DNA of 64,000 nucleotides from Tractidigestivibacter scatoligenes (GCF_001494635.1 NZ_LOJF01000009.1:434001-498000); one strand, 5' to 3'. Numbered from the stretch's first letter, positions 26,822 to 35,937 are shown. Notes: generated from the letters alone by a model not told the origin. Program-made: numbers and translations.

Positions 26822-27763
26822 TTACGTCATCCTCGAGCCATCGGCAAACTGCTGGCGAAGCACCTGGTCAAAGCCGAGAATGGCCGACCACACATGGGCT
26901 GACGAGCGCCACGCCACCGAGAGCGGATAGCTCATCTCCTCCCCCAGATGAATGACGCGCATGCCCGCCGCGGCGGGGTCTGCAAAGGTGGTGGCGACAA
27001 GCTCCGAAGGCACGAAGCACGCACCCACACCGCGCAGCGACAGGGCCATGAGCGTCTCGGAGTTCTTCGACACCACGCGGACCTCGGGTGAGATACTCGC
27101 CTCGGCGAGCTTGCGGCGCGAAAACTCACCTGGGACGTCCTTCTCGCCCATCATCAAGAACGGGCACGCGGCAAGCCCCGCAATCGACCCCGTAGCCTCG
27201 CACTCCTCGGCCACGGCCTCCGCCTCCTCGCCATAGAGATCCTCGAGGAGAGACCGTGCCACGATGAGCACGACCTCCTCGCGAAAGAGCTGGTGCACCA
27301 CAAGCCCAGGCATGCGCTCCGCAACGGTCGCCACCACCATGTCGAGACGACCTTCCCCCAGCTCGTCCACAAGCTCGTCGTTCTCGCCCTCAAAGAGCGC
27401 AATGGATATGTGAGGGTGCGCGCGCTGGTACATGGCAATGGCGCGCGGCATGATGATGTGGCCGCGCGTGGCCGTTACACCCACGCGAATCCTGCCCCGG
27501 TCGTTGTGCGCAATGTCGCGGAACTCCTGACCCATGGTGCGCTGCTCGGCCTGGAAGCGCCGAGCGTAGCCGAGAAACTCCTCCCCCGCATAGGTGAGCG
27601 TAAGCGGGACCGTGCGCTCTACCAGCCGAACCCCAAGCTCGCGCTCGGCGGCGGCAACGCTTGCCGAGAGGGTCTGCTGGCTCACGTGCATGAGAGCAGC
27701 GGCACGCGTGAAGCTGCGTTCCTCGGCAACGGCAACAAAGTAGTCCATGGTCTGAAAGTTCAC
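26822..27763 (-). CDS. LysR-family transcriptional regulator
   Basis: The 313-aa protein has the LysR helix-turn-helix (DYFVAVAEERSFTRAAALMHVSQQTLS over residues 7-33, split by the turn) and an effector domain with RIRVGVTATRGHIIMP. It is divergent from the NhaC-type antiporter gene with a 182-bp gap, the usual layout for a LysR regulator and its target. That gap holds the near-palindromic attcatttggtgattcat, a candidate LysR site. The effector is unknown. Confidence 0.9.
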   Translation of the reverse strand: MNFQTMDYFVAVAEERSFTRAAALMHVSQQTLSASVAAAERELGVRLVERTVPLTLTYAGEEFLGYARRFQAEQRTMGQEFRDIAHNDRGRIRVGVTATRGHIIMPRAIAMYQRAHPHISIALFEGENDELVDELGEGRLDMVVATVAERMPGLVVHQLFREEVVLIVARSLLEDLYGEEAEAVAEECEATGSIAGLAACPFLMMGEKDVPGEFSRRKLAEASISPEVRVVSKNSETLMALSLRGVGACFVPSELVATTFADPAAAGMRVIHLGEEMSYPLSVAWRSSAHVWSAILGFDQVLRQQFADGSRMT

Positions 27764-27945
27764 GGCTCAGCATCCCTCATCGCAATTCATGCACACGGCA
27801 GCCCTGCCGCTGTGCGTTTTTCCAGCTGAGTCCATATTACAAATTCATTTGGTGATTCATACCATATAAATCAGTTTGACTTGGTTCTCATGTGTCCATA
27901 GTGTTTCTCGTGCCTTGGAAGGAAACGCTGAGAAGGACGAGGGAC

Positions 27946-29325
27946 ATGGCAGAGACGGCAACGCTTGGGGTATTTGCAGGAATGCTCGTAGCCGGCACAG
28001 CCATGAGCATCCCCCTGGTGGCGATTCTCGCCGCCGGCCTTGCACTCTTCCTTGCCTATGGCATACGCCGCAGGGTCCGCCTTCCCGAACTGCTTCGCGC
28101 AGGTGCGTCGTCCATGCGCTCGGTAGCTTCCATGCTCGCCCTCTTTGTGGTTGCCGGCGCACTTGCCGCGGCATGGCGCGCCTCCGGCACGATTGCGGCA
28201 ATCGTGAGCTGGTCCTCGTCGCTCATCCAGCCGTCCGCCGCCGTGCTTGCGGCGTTTCTCCTCTGCTGCCTTATGTCGCTGCTCATGGGCACGGCCTTCG
28301 GCACGGCAGCTACGATGGGCGTGATTTGCATGGCCGTCTCGCACGCAATGGGCGCAAACGAGCTGGCCACGGGCGGTGCGGTGCTTGCCGGCTGCTACTT
28401 TGGCGACCGTTGCTCTCCCCTCTCGGGAAGCGCCATCCTGGTGTCCAAGCTCACGGGCACGAGCCTCTACGACAACGTTCGTCGAATGCTGCGGACCGGA
28501 CTCGTGCCGTTTCTCGTTGCCTGCGTGGCGTATCTCGCAATGGGCATGCAGGCAAAGGGAGGCGCCAATGCCGCGGGCGTTGCGGCAGCGCTTGCCGATA
28601 AGTTCTCGCTCTCTTGGCTGGCGATCCTTCCTGCAGTGCTGGTTGTTGCGCTCTCGCTTGCCCACGTGAACGTGCTGGTGGCCATGGCGGCGAGCCTGGG
28701 TGCCGCGTGCATGGTATGCGTTGGAGTGCAGGGCGTCTCGCCTGCCGAGCTGCCGCAGCTCCTCGTCTTTGGCTACCACGTCGCAGACCCTGCGGTGGCG
28801 CCGCTCATCGACGGAGGCGGGGTTGTCTCGATGGCCAACGTGACGCTTGTGGTGGCCATCTCTTCCACCTATGCGGGCATCTTCAAGAAGACTGGCCTGC
28901 TCGACGGTGCCGTTGGGCTGGTCACGGGCTTCTCGCGCAAGTCCACCCCGTTCATTGGCGTGCTTGCCACAAGCGTGGTCTCGTGCATGGTCGCGTGCAA
29001 CCAGACGCTTGCTATCATGCTCACCGACCAGCTGTGCCGCCGCACCGAGAACAACGGAAGCGCCCTGGCGCTTGACCTCGAGAACAGCGTGGTCATCGTG
29101 AGCCCGCTTGTGCCGTGGTCCATCTCCAACGTGGCAGTGCTCTCGAGCGTGGGCGCACCGGCGCTGAGCATTGTGACGGCAACGTTCTGCTACCTTCTGC
29201 CGCTGTGGACCCTGGCGATAAGCGTCTGGCAGCGCAGGCGCCCGGAGTTCCCCGACAGCAGGCCGGCACAGCTTCTGGGCCTCACGCCTGCCGACGACGT
29301 GCGGCGCATCCGCGCCGCAGCGTAG
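27946..29325 (+). CDS. Na+/H+ antiporter, NhaC family
   Basis: The 459-aa membrane protein has ten to twelve hydrophobic spans and NhaC signatures such as GTAFGTAATMGVI, GCYFGDRCSPLSGSAIL and CNQTLAIMLTDQL. It would exchange Na+ (or an amino acid/carboxylate, as some NhaC proteins do) for protons. The start is placed at the ATG at 27946 after GAGAAGGACGAGGG; an upstream in-frame GTG at 27892 lacks a site. Probably controlled by the divergent LysR protein. Confidence 0.88.
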   Translation: MAETATLGVFAGMLVAGTAMSIPLVAILAAGLALFLAYGIRRRVRLPELLRAGASSMRSVASMLALFVVAGALAAAWRASGTIAAIVSWSSSLIQPSAAVLAAFLLCCLMSLLMGTAFGTAATMGVICMAVSHAMGANELATGGAVLAGCYFGDRCSPLSGSAILVSKLTGTSLYDNVRRMLRTGLVPFLVACVAYLAMGMQAKGGANAAGVAAALADKFSLSWLAILPAVLVVALSLAHVNVLVAMAASLGAACMVCVGVQGVSPAELPQLLVFGYHVADPAVAPLIDGGGVVSMANVTLVVAISSTYAGIFKKTGLLDGAVGLVTGFSRKSTPFIGVLATSVVSCMVACNQTLAIMLTDQLCRRTENNGSALALDLENSVVIVSPLVPWSISNVAVLSSVGAPALSIVTATFCYLLPLWTLAISVWQRRRPEFPDSRPAQLLGLTPADDVRRIRAAA

Positions 29326-29340
29326 GGACGGAGGCGTCGG

Positions 29341-29640
29341 CATGACGGTGGCTCCACAGGCTGACGGCGGCCCTACAGGTTGACGCCGGCTCGCAGGCCG
29401 GCGCCGCAGCGAGGGTTTCGTGCGCACTCCCTGCCAAAACGCGCCCTCCGGCGCCGATTTGACGCCCGAGCAGGGGTTTCCGACGGAATCCCATACAAGA
29501 TGGCCCCTCCGGCGCCGTTTTGGCGCCGGAGGGCACGTTGCCGCAGCCATCCCGTACGAGAAGCGCCCTCCGGCGCCGGTTTCTCGCCGAAGAGCGCATT
29601 CCCGCAGCAATGGGGTAACCTTCCATCCAGCATAGTTTTC
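29341..29640. repeat. Tandem palindromic repeats, 61-bp period (site 1)
   Basis: The 330-bp gap before the PrsW gene is nearly all repeat. Three ~20-bp units starting tgacgg/tgacgc come first (29341-29399). Then units of exactly 61-bp spacing follow, with the core ccctcc at 29444, 29505 and 29566. Each unit carries an imperfect hairpin (ccctccggcgcc facing ggcgccggaggg, best in the middle unit) and a linker resembling cagc-atcccgtacgagaa. The same 61-bp family recurs at 50010-50190 and 54496-54590. Confidence 0.75.
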
Positions 29641-29655
29641 GCGGAAAGGTTCTCC

Positions 29656-30387
29656 ATGTTCTTTCTCCTGGCAAACGGCTTCACACTCTACCTGCTGTTC
29701 TTTCTCATCCTGGCCATTGGGCCGGCTGTTGCTCTCATGCGCTACGTCTATTACCTCGACCCCCTGGAGAAGGAGCCGTCGGGGCTTCTCTCGCGCCTGA
29801 TTCTACGGGGAGTGCTGGCTGCCTTTCTCGCCGGTGTGTTCGAGCAGGTAGGGATGTCAGTCTTTGGCCTCTTGTCCGGCCTTGACGAGAACACCCTGGG
29901 CTTTGAGCTGCTCTCGGACTTTGTGGTGGTAGGCGTCATCGAGGAGGCGTGCAAGTACATCCTCATGAGTCGCGCCACATGGAACAGCCCCGCATTCAAC
30001 TGCCGTTACGACGGCGTGGTGTATGCGGTCTTCACCTCGCTGGGATTTGCCGGTATGGAGAACGTCATGTACGGACTCGACTACGGTACGGGCGTGCTCA
30101 TGAGCCGAGCGGTCATGGCCATTCCCGCTCACATGGGCTTTGCCGTGCTGTTTGGCATGCTTTACGGAGAGGCCAAGTGCCTTGCGGTTCGCGGTCATCG
30201 CATTGGGTCCGCGTTGTGCGTTGTCGTTGGTTTTGCGCTCTCAGCCCTGCTGCACGGGCTCTACGATGCCACGGCAACGCTGGCTGACTACGGAGATGGG
30301 ACGTTTCTCCTGGTAGTTGCCCTGATCTATGTGATTGTGTTCCTCGTGGTGCGGTCGGCTGCCAAGCACGACAAGCGCTTCGCGTAG
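29656..30387 (+). CDS. PrsW-type intramembrane metalloprotease (CPBP-like fold)
   Basis: The 243-aa protein has about seven membrane helices and the PrsW active-site pattern: GVIEEACKY (paired Glu), FAGMENVMY, then IPAHMGFA and LLHGLYD supplying histidines. PrsW proteases cleave membrane-anchored anti-sigma factors, but no sigma/anti-sigma pair is adjacent, so the target is open. The start at 29656 follows GGAAAGG; a longer in-frame reading from 29380 would translate the repeat array and is rejected. Confidence 0.85.
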   Translation: MFFLLANGFTLYLLFFLILAIGPAVALMRYVYYLDPLEKEPSGLLSRLILRGVLAAFLAGVFEQVGMSVFGLLSGLDENTLGFELLSDFVVVGVIEEACKYILMSRATWNSPAFNCRYDGVVYAVFTSLGFAGMENVMYGLDYGTGVLMSRAVMAIPAHMGFAVLFGMLYGEAKCLAVRGHRIGSALCVVVGFALSALLHGLYDATATLADYGDGTFLLVVALIYVIVFLVVRSAAKHDKRFA

Positions 30388-30421
30388 GGTGACGCATCTC
30401 TCCTCTCGCAGCTCCTCGCAA

Positions 30422-30507
30422 GCGGAGAATAGCTCCATTTCTTATAACTGATTCTCACAACCTGGGGAAACGCGACTGTCGTTTAAGAAAAGGAGCTATT
30501 CTCTGCG
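30422..30507. repeat. Long palindrome between convergent prsW-like gene and hisS
   Basis: Arms at 30422-30448 and 30481-30507 pair over about 22 of 27 positions: agaatagctcc is perfect, then a mismatch, then tttctta. A 32-nt loop separates them. It lies in the tail-to-tail gap and could act as a bidirectional stop, though neither side has a run of U beyond four. Confidence 0.65.
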
Positions 30508-30555
30508 AAGGTGCACGGGGGAGACCAGACAGGCCACGGAGCGCGAGAAGGAATG

Positions 30556-30586
30556 TGCCCTCCGTGCCAGTAGACGCCGGAGGGCA
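30556..30586. repeat. Single unit of the 61-bp repeat family / hisS 3' hairpin
   Basis: tgccctccg (30556-30564) faces cggagggca (30578-30586). It is preceded by gcgagaagga, as in the repeat linkers. It is 36 bp beyond the hisS stop and may serve as its terminator. Confidence 0.5.
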
Positions 30587-30621
30587 CAGCCTAACGGGCC
30601 AAGAAATGCGTCGCAGCCGCG

Positions 30622-31938
30622 CTACTTGGCCAGACGCGCAGTCACCGCAGAGACAAGCTCTGCAGCGGGAACCTGGGTCTGCTCGTGCGTCTCCATGTCG
30701 CGAAGGGTCACCGCATTGGCAGCTACCTCGTCTGGCCCAATGACCACGCAGACACGCGCCCCGAGCTTGTCGGCCTGCTTGAACTGGCTCTTGAGCGAAC
30801 GGCCCTGGTAGTCGGCCTCGGTACGCACGCCCGCCTGACGCAGCGCAAGCGTAGCCGAGAAGACCGCCTCGCGCTCGTCTGCCGAGGTCCCTGCCACGTA
30901 GACGCATCCAGGCTGGGGCGTCTCGAGCGAGCCGCCCTGCGCTGCAAGCGCAAGCGCAATGCGCTCGAAGCCCACAGCGAACCCGATGCCCGGCGTGGGC
31001 TTGCCGCCCTCGAGCTCCATGAGACCGTCGTAGCGGCCACCGCCTCCGATGGCGCCAACGCCACCGTCCACGGCCTCTACCTCGAAGACCGTACGCGTGT
31101 AGTAGTCAAGGCCGCGCACGAGCGTGGGATCCTCGACGTAGGTAACGCCTGCCGCATCAAGGTAGCGCTTTACCTGTGCGTAGTGCTCGGCGCAATCGTC
31201 GCAGAGGTTGTCCTTGGCAAGCGGTGCGTCACGCATGACCTCGCGGCAGTGGTCGTTCTTGCAGTCGAAGCTGCGCAGCGGGTTGATCTCCGCTCGCTCG
31301 AGACAGTCCTCGCACATCTCGTCAGCGTGGTCGAGAATGAACTGGCGCACCTTCTCGCGATAAGCGGGACGGCACGCGGCATCGCCCATCGAGTTGATGG
31401 AGAGCTTAAGGCGAGAGGGGTCGAAGCCAAGACGCTTGTAGTACTCCATGAGCATGATGATGCACTCGGCGTCCGCCGCCGGGTCCGCGGCGCCCAGCCA
31501 CTCGACACCCACCTGGTGGAACTGGCGCAGACGGCCCTTCTGGGGTCGCTCGCCACGGAACATGGCCTCGGCGTACCAAAGCTTTGCGGGCGCAGCGCCC
31601 TGGGGCACCATGTTGTTCTCCACGGCAGCACGCACCACGCCGGCCGTCCCCTCGGGGCGCATGGCAAGGCGCTGCTTGGGCTTGAGGCCTGCCTCAGAAC
31701 CCTGCTCGAACAGGTTCTCGAAGAGCGCACCGGAGACCACGCGGAACATCTCCTTGCGCACGACATCCGTGGACTCGCCAATGCCGTGGACAAAGGTGTC
31801 TACCTGCTCGATTGCAGGTGTCTCGACCATGTCAAAGCCGTATGCGCCAAAGAGGTCTCGCGCCACGTCCTGCATGTGCTGCCAGGCGCGCATGTAGCCG
31901 CCAAAGAGGTCCTCGGTTCCCTGAACCCGCTGTGCCAT
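30622..31938 (-). CDS. hisS: Histidyl-tRNA synthetase
   Basis: This class II aminoacyl-tRNA synthetase charges tRNA-His. The start at 31938 follows AAGGAGCATCAC and gives the standard MAQRVQGTEDLFG N-terminus (438 aa); an upstream open extension is not used. Motif 2 appears as MFRGERPQKGRLRQFHQVGVEW, which I cite only as positions about 110-131, and the histidine-specific loop reads LVRGLDYYTRTVFEVE. Motif 3 is GIGFAVGFERI and the anticodon-binding domain ends the chain. A TATACT about 90 bp upstream is a candidate -10. No T-box leader is visible. Confidence 0.96.
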   Translation of the reverse strand: MAQRVQGTEDLFGGYMRAWQHMQDVARDLFGAYGFDMVETPAIEQVDTFVHGIGESTDVVRKEMFRVVSGALFENLFEQGSEAGLKPKQRLAMRPEGTAGVVRAAVENNMVPQGAAPAKLWYAEAMFRGERPQKGRLRQFHQVGVEWLGAADPAADAECIIMLMEYYKRLGFDPSRLKLSINSMGDAACRPAYREKVRQFILDHADEMCEDCLERAEINPLRSFDCKNDHCREVMRDAPLAKDNLCDDCAEHYAQVKRYLDAAGVTYVEDPTLVRGLDYYTRTVFEVEAVDGGVGAIGGGGRYDGLMELEGGKPTPGIGFAVGFERIALALAAQGGSLETPQPGCVYVAGTSADEREAVFSATLALRQAGVRTEADYQGRSLKSQFKQADKLGARVCVVIGPDEVAANAVTLRDMETHEQTQVPAAELVSAVTARLAK

Positions 31939-32047
31939 GTGATGCTCCTTCCGCGCCGCTCGGGCGCATCTGGTCGCGGCCACGAACGGCGCATCCAAGC
32001 GCCGCCTTCCGCGACCATGTTCGGGTTGCAAGTATAGCGCCCAAGGA

Positions 32048-33176
32048 CTACGCGACGTTCGCGGCAGAGAGGTACACGATGCGACCGTCGATGCGCGAGG
32101 TTGCGTCGGTCTGGATGTCGAGGTCCGCACCATTCGCAATCACGATGGTCCCTCGCACGACGGATCCATTGGTGAGCCGCAAGGTTGGCATGCCAGCGGT
32201 AACGTAGATTGCCGCCGCATGCGAACTTGCGAAGGTGACGCCGTCAAGCGAGAGGGTCGCGGTGCCGCAGAGCTCAGCAAGGGAGCCTGTCGAGAGAATC
32301 TGTACGTCGGCAAGCGAGACGTTACTGCCGGACCCCTCTACGTGCACCACGGTACCCGACGTGGCCTCAAGGCTTCCGCGTTCCATCGAGACGGCTGCGC
32401 CATCAGATGCGGCGATAGCGGTGCAGTTTTCGCCAGAGGCATAGGCAGACGAGTCGCTCAAGCGGGCAACGGAGCCCGTGCCAGCACATGCAAGCGCAGT
32501 GGAGTTCACTCCGCGCACAGAGAGCGTCGAGGCAGCCGTGACGCCTGCAGAACCACCGTCAGCTACGCTCAACGCAGAGGATCCCTCGGGGGTAAGCGAG
32601 ATGATGGTCGACCCCCCGTGCCGCAAGGGACTCGCCAGCGCCCACCTGAACGACTGCACCAACGCTCGTAGAGGTGAGGACCTCGCCGTTGAGCTCGCTG
32701 GCTGCGTCTTTGCTCGTTGCGTCATCGTCGCCGGAGCCATCCGCGGACTCGCCCTGTTCCTCTGAGACATAGGCAGCAGCAAGCGAGAGAGACGTTGACG
32801 AATCCACCGTGGGCTGCATGTGGGGCTCAATGGGGTCTGGTACGGTTGCCACGGCCTGCGTCGCATTGCGGTTATCGGAGTCATCCTGCTCAAAGGCCTG
32901 CTGATAAGACCCCTCACTGGGAAGAGACTCCCCTTGCGCCTCCTCTTGGATAGCCCCCGCGTGGTCTAGCTCCTCGGCGACACCCCTCGACGGGGTTACG
33001 CCCAAGACTGCTGTGAGGGCAAACGCCGCTGCGAGCATGCAGACGGCTTTGGAGGTGCGAGATGTTGCAGCGACGGGGCGCCTCCACCAGCGCGCCACTC
33101 GCGAAGCGGCAACCGCTTCGTCCGACAGGACCTCCGTTGGGACCTGCTTGGTTTCGGTCGATGTCTCCTCGCGCAT
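32048..33176 (-). pseudogene. Secreted repeat-rich protein gene, frameshifted at a G6 tract
   Basis: Two minus-strand frames form one gene. The first runs from the ATG at 33176 (GAGGGGAG upstream). It encodes a basic N-terminus, a hydrophobic signal-like segment (residues about 48-62, AAAFALTAVLGV), a probable cleavage after GVAEE, and an acidic Ser/Asp-rich stretch. At a run of six G (minus strand, 32613-32618) it slips out of frame and stops soon after. The next frame continues seamlessly with SVADGGSAGVTAASTLSV, SVARLSDSSAYASGENCTA and similar degenerate beta-solenoid-like repeats to 32048. With five G the two parts join as one protein of about 375 aa. There is no LPXTG anchor. It could be phase-variable, a true pseudogene or an assembly error. 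Confidence 0.65.
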
Positions 33177-33302
33177 GTGAGACTCCCCTCTTCCGCCTGC
33201 GCGACGCCGTGACGCCGCCTTGCGGAAGAGTCTTCCCCACGATGGGTCGCGGAACCCCCCTACGGTCTCACACCATCCCATGGGCACGACGTTACGCGAA
33301 AG

Positions 33303-33336
33303 CTGAAAAGGTCGGGGGGCGATGCCCCCGACCTTT
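33303..33336 (-). terminator. Intrinsic terminator after the TIM-barrel gene
   Basis: A 12-bp stem (33307-33318 with 33325-33336, aaaggtcggggg form) is followed on the minus strand by UUUU-C. It lies 45 bp past the stop at 33381. Confidence 0.75.
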
Positions 33337-33380
33337 CCAGATAGCTGCCCCGAAGGGCGAGCCAGCCAATGTGGTTTGGT

Positions 33381-34172
33381 TTACAGCTGCTGGTCGTGCT
33401 GGTCGTGCCAGAGACCTGCGGCCTGAAGCACCTCGAGCGCGGTGTGCTGGGGCTGCTCTGCAGTGGATGTGGGACTGCGGTACTGGGCCATCATCTGCTT
33501 GAAGAGAATGGCTGGCGCAGGCGGGGTGTACGTAATAGCGTTGGCACCGGCCTCGACTGTGGCGCGCGTGGACTCCTCCGTGCCACCGCTCGACGCGATG
33601 ATGGGCACGTCAGGGAACTTCTCGCGAATCTTGCTCACGATGGCCGGGGTGTCCTTGCCGCCAGCGACGTTGATGATGGCCGCACCGGCGTCGATACGTG
33701 CAGCGATGTCGGTATCGGCACTCACCACGGTGATGACCGTGGGAATATCAATGGCAAGGGAGACGGCACGGAGGTTGACGTTCGAGATAGGTGAGTTGAG
33801 TACCACGCCCATGGCTCCCTGGCACTCCACGTCGTGCGCAAGCGTAACCGTGCGAACGCCACGCGTGGTACCACCGCCGATGCCGCAGAATACTGGGATG
33901 CTCGAGGCGTCGATGATAGCCTCGGAGATGGACTGCTGCGGAGTGAAGGGGTAGACCGCAAAGACGGCGTCAGCATCGCAATTCTTGATGACCGCGAGAT
34001 CGGTAGTGTAGACAAGCGCGCGAATCTTGCGGCCAAATATCCTGATACCGCTCGCCTTCCAGGCTTCCTCCGGCATCTTGAGAATCTTGTGGCGCAGCCT
34101 GGCCTGAATGATTGGGGCCTCCTTCTTCGCAGTCGTAGGGACCACGATGGGCTCTGAGACGTTGTCTTCCAT
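33381..34172 (-). CDS. TIM-barrel phosphate-binding-fold protein of unknown function
   Basis: The 263-aa protein looks like a ribulose-phosphate-binding-type beta/alpha barrel. Successive strands end VFCGIGGGTT, GVVLNSPI, TVITVVSADTDIAARIDAGAAIINVAGG and IIASSGGTEES, and the late strand/helix TRATVEAGANAITYTPP resembles the phosphate loop of ThiG/HisA-like barrels. No specific family is recognised. The start is the ATG at 34172 after GAGGGGG; a longer in-frame reading to 34340 has no site. It is transcribed alone, divergent from the membrane protein at 34398. Confidence 0.65.
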   Translation of the reverse strand: MEDNVSEPIVVPTTAKKEAPIIQARLRHKILKMPEEAWKASGIRIFGRKIRALVYTTDLAVIKNCDADAVFAVYPFTPQQSISEAIIDASSIPVFCGIGGGTTRGVRTVTLAHDVECQGAMGVVLNSPISNVNLRAVSLAIDIPTVITVVSADTDIAARIDAGAAIINVAGGKDTPAIVSKIREKFPDVPIIASSGGTEESTRATVEAGANAITYTPPAPAILFKQMMAQYRSPTSTAEQPQHTALEVLQAAGLWHDQHDQQL

Positions 34173-34333
34173 GGATGTACCCCCTCGTGAGGCATTCGTT
34201 GGCACCATACGCGAAATCGTGCAACCGGATGTTACCCATCGAATGCGCTTGTCGTTCACGGGCTCCAGCATTTCTCGGCACGTCCATGATGATTGTCGAG
34301 GATTAGCAAGGCAGAGGATGACCTTCTCGTCCC

Positions 34334-34362
34334 TGAACAAACCTTGGGTGGACTACGATAAT
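34334..34362 (+). promoter_or_regulatory. Promoter of the membrane protein gene at 34398
   Basis: TGAACA (34334-34339) and GATAAT (34357-34362) are 17 bp apart. They match four and five consensus bases and place the start point about 30 bp before the ATG. Confidence 0.5.
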
Positions 34363-34397
34363 TTTCATCACATATTGAACCGTGAAAGGACGCACGC

Positions 34398-35276
34398 ATG
34401 GCAATGAGCAAGCTCCGGGCGTTTGTGCGACGCCTCAAGGACCGCATAGCGCTCAACCGTCGCACCTTCATCCTCTATTCGATTCTCAGGGTGCTCGTCC
34501 TCCTCACACTCATCCGCTGCATCATGACCCAGCGCTGGGAAGGCGTGGCCATCTCAATCCTGGTGCTTGTCCTCTTTCTGGTACCTTCCATCGTGGAGGA
34601 CAAGGCACACATCGAGATACCCGGCCTATTCCAGGCAATCATCTACACGTTCATCTTTGCCGCAGAGATTCTCGGCGAGATCGACCACTACTACGTGCTG
34701 ATTCCCGGCTGGGACACCGTCCTGCACACGCTCAACGGATTTCTGTGCGCTGCCATAGGATTCTCCCTTGTTGACCTCCTTAACCGTTCGAGCAAAAACA
34801 TCAGCCTCTCCCCCATCTACGTGACAATTGTTGCCTTTTGCTTCTCGATGACCATCGGCGTGCTGTGGGAGTTCGTTGAGTTTGGCTTCGACACCTTCCT
34901 GGGAATGGACATGCAGAAGGACACCTTTGTCACAAGCATCTCCTCTGTGGCACTTGACCCTGCAAACGAAGGGAACCGCGTCCAGATACACGACATTGCG
35001 ACAACCGCCATTACCACCGCCGCCGGCAACACGACGACCATCAACGGATACCTGGACATTGGGCTCATCGACACCATGAAGGACCTGCTCGTGAACTTTG
35101 CCGGCGCGCTGGTCTTCTCTGTAATTGGCTACCGACACCTCAAGAGGAACGAGAGCGGCAACTGGGCGGAAGGCCTGCACGTAAGGCCAGTGCCACAAGA
35201 GCAGTACCAAGAGAACGAGCGCCGTCTTGACGAGATGGAGGCAAAGCGAGAGGACAAGAAGCGCCAACGCGAATAG
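34398..35276 (+). CDS. Multi-span membrane protein, DUF2238-like
   Basis: The 292-aa protein has about six hydrophobic segments (near residues 22-42, 48-64, 78-96, 112-128, 140-160 and 225-243) and a charged C-terminal tail with KREDKKRQRE. The motif WDTVLHTLNGFLCAAIGF followed by TIGVLWEFVEFGFD resembles the conserved His/Glu region of DUF2238/YjdF-type membrane proteins. The function is unknown. AAAGGA lies upstream of the start. A second ATG two codons later is an alternative. Confidence 0.72.
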   Translation: MAMSKLRAFVRRLKDRIALNRRTFILYSILRVLVLLTLIRCIMTQRWEGVAISILVLVLFLVPSIVEDKAHIEIPGLFQAIIYTFIFAAEILGEIDHYYVLIPGWDTVLHTLNGFLCAAIGFSLVDLLNRSSKNISLSPIYVTIVAFCFSMTIGVLWEFVEFGFDTFLGMDMQKDTFVTSISSVALDPANEGNRVQIHDIATTAITTAAGNTTTINGYLDIGLIDTMKDLLVNFAGALVFSVIGYRHLKRNESGNWAEGLHVRPVPQEQYQENERRLDEMEAKREDKKRQRE

Positions 35277-35331
35277 GCGGCCCTAGGAACCGCCCACTGA
35301 AGCGGCCCTCCACGCAACACCACCCAAACAC

Positions 35332-35937
35332 TTACATAATGTCCTCCATCGGAACCTTGCCGTTGACAATTGCTCCCGTGATTCCACGTTCTCGAAGCAT
35401 CCGCGCGATGGCGTAGATGGGATCTGGGTCTATCCCCATAATTGCAGGCGCCGTTGCGTCAATGCCATAGACAACCTCTGCGAAGCGCGCCCTGGGATCG
35501 ACCTCGTCTTTGTCCCAGGTAGCCTCGACATTTGCTAGGTAGTCCTTCCAGTTCACATACGAGCGCTGGGCGAGACGAGCATTGTCACCCCAAGAGGAAC
35601 GCACCCTGTCCTCGTCCACGGGAACAAGGTAGGAGCGGTAATTCTCGTGCACGGCGTCTGCGAGCCCATCGATGTAGAACCATCTTCCGCTACAGCACTG
35701 ATAGGGATGCCGATCCCCACACAGCACCACGAACAGATCTCCCTCTCTTATGGGAATGCGGGGCAGGCAGAGCATGTCACCTTCTCTGGAGGGGAGGTCT
35801 GGGCTCACATCCCGTACTGCACGCTCCACCCCATACATGCGGAAGAACGGGACCTTCCACTCGTCAAACGCCTTGCGGATGCCAGCCGCCTCCGCCAAGC
35901 AGCCGACCTTGACCAAACTCTCCTGGTATCCAGACAT
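35332..35937 (-). CDS. Hypothetical protein, 201 aa
   Basis: I do not recognise a family. The protein is soluble and acidic with cysteines in ADAV-preceding HPYQCCSGRWFYIDG (about residues 103-117) and a tryptophan-rich NWKDYLANVEATWDKDE segment. It has no signal peptide or membrane span. The start is the ATG at 35937 with GGGGG eight bases upstream; upstream in-frame codons to 36129 overlap the region just past the helicase stop and are not used. It lies 168 bp downstream of the helicase gene on the same strand and could be read through from the TerB/ATPase/helicase operon, since no U-tract terminator separates them. Confidence 0.65.
   Translation of the reverse strand: MSGYQESLVKVGCLAEAAGIRKAFDEWKVPFFRMYGVERAVRDVSPDLPSREGDMLCLPRIPIREGDLFVVLCGDRHPYQCCSGRWFYIDGLADAVHENYRSYLVPVDEDRVRSSWGDNARLAQRSYVNWKDYLANVEATWDKDEVDPRARFAEVVYGIDATAPAIMGIDPDPIYAIARMLRERGITGAIVNGKVPMEDIM

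Noticed and set aside
26822-27763. LysR gene as part of the mobile DUF4160 cassette
   Set aside because: It lies outside the 31-bp direct repeats and has the normal divergent relation with the NhaC gene.
29341-29640. CRISPR array (61-bp period equals a typical repeat plus spacer)
   Set aside because: All parts of the unit are similar between copies, including the would-be spacers; the repeats are imperfect, there are only three units per site, and no cas genes are present.
29380-29655. Extended N-terminus of the PrsW-type protease
   Set aside because: It runs through the 61-bp repeats and lacks a ribosome site; the ATG at 29656 begins directly with the first membrane helix.
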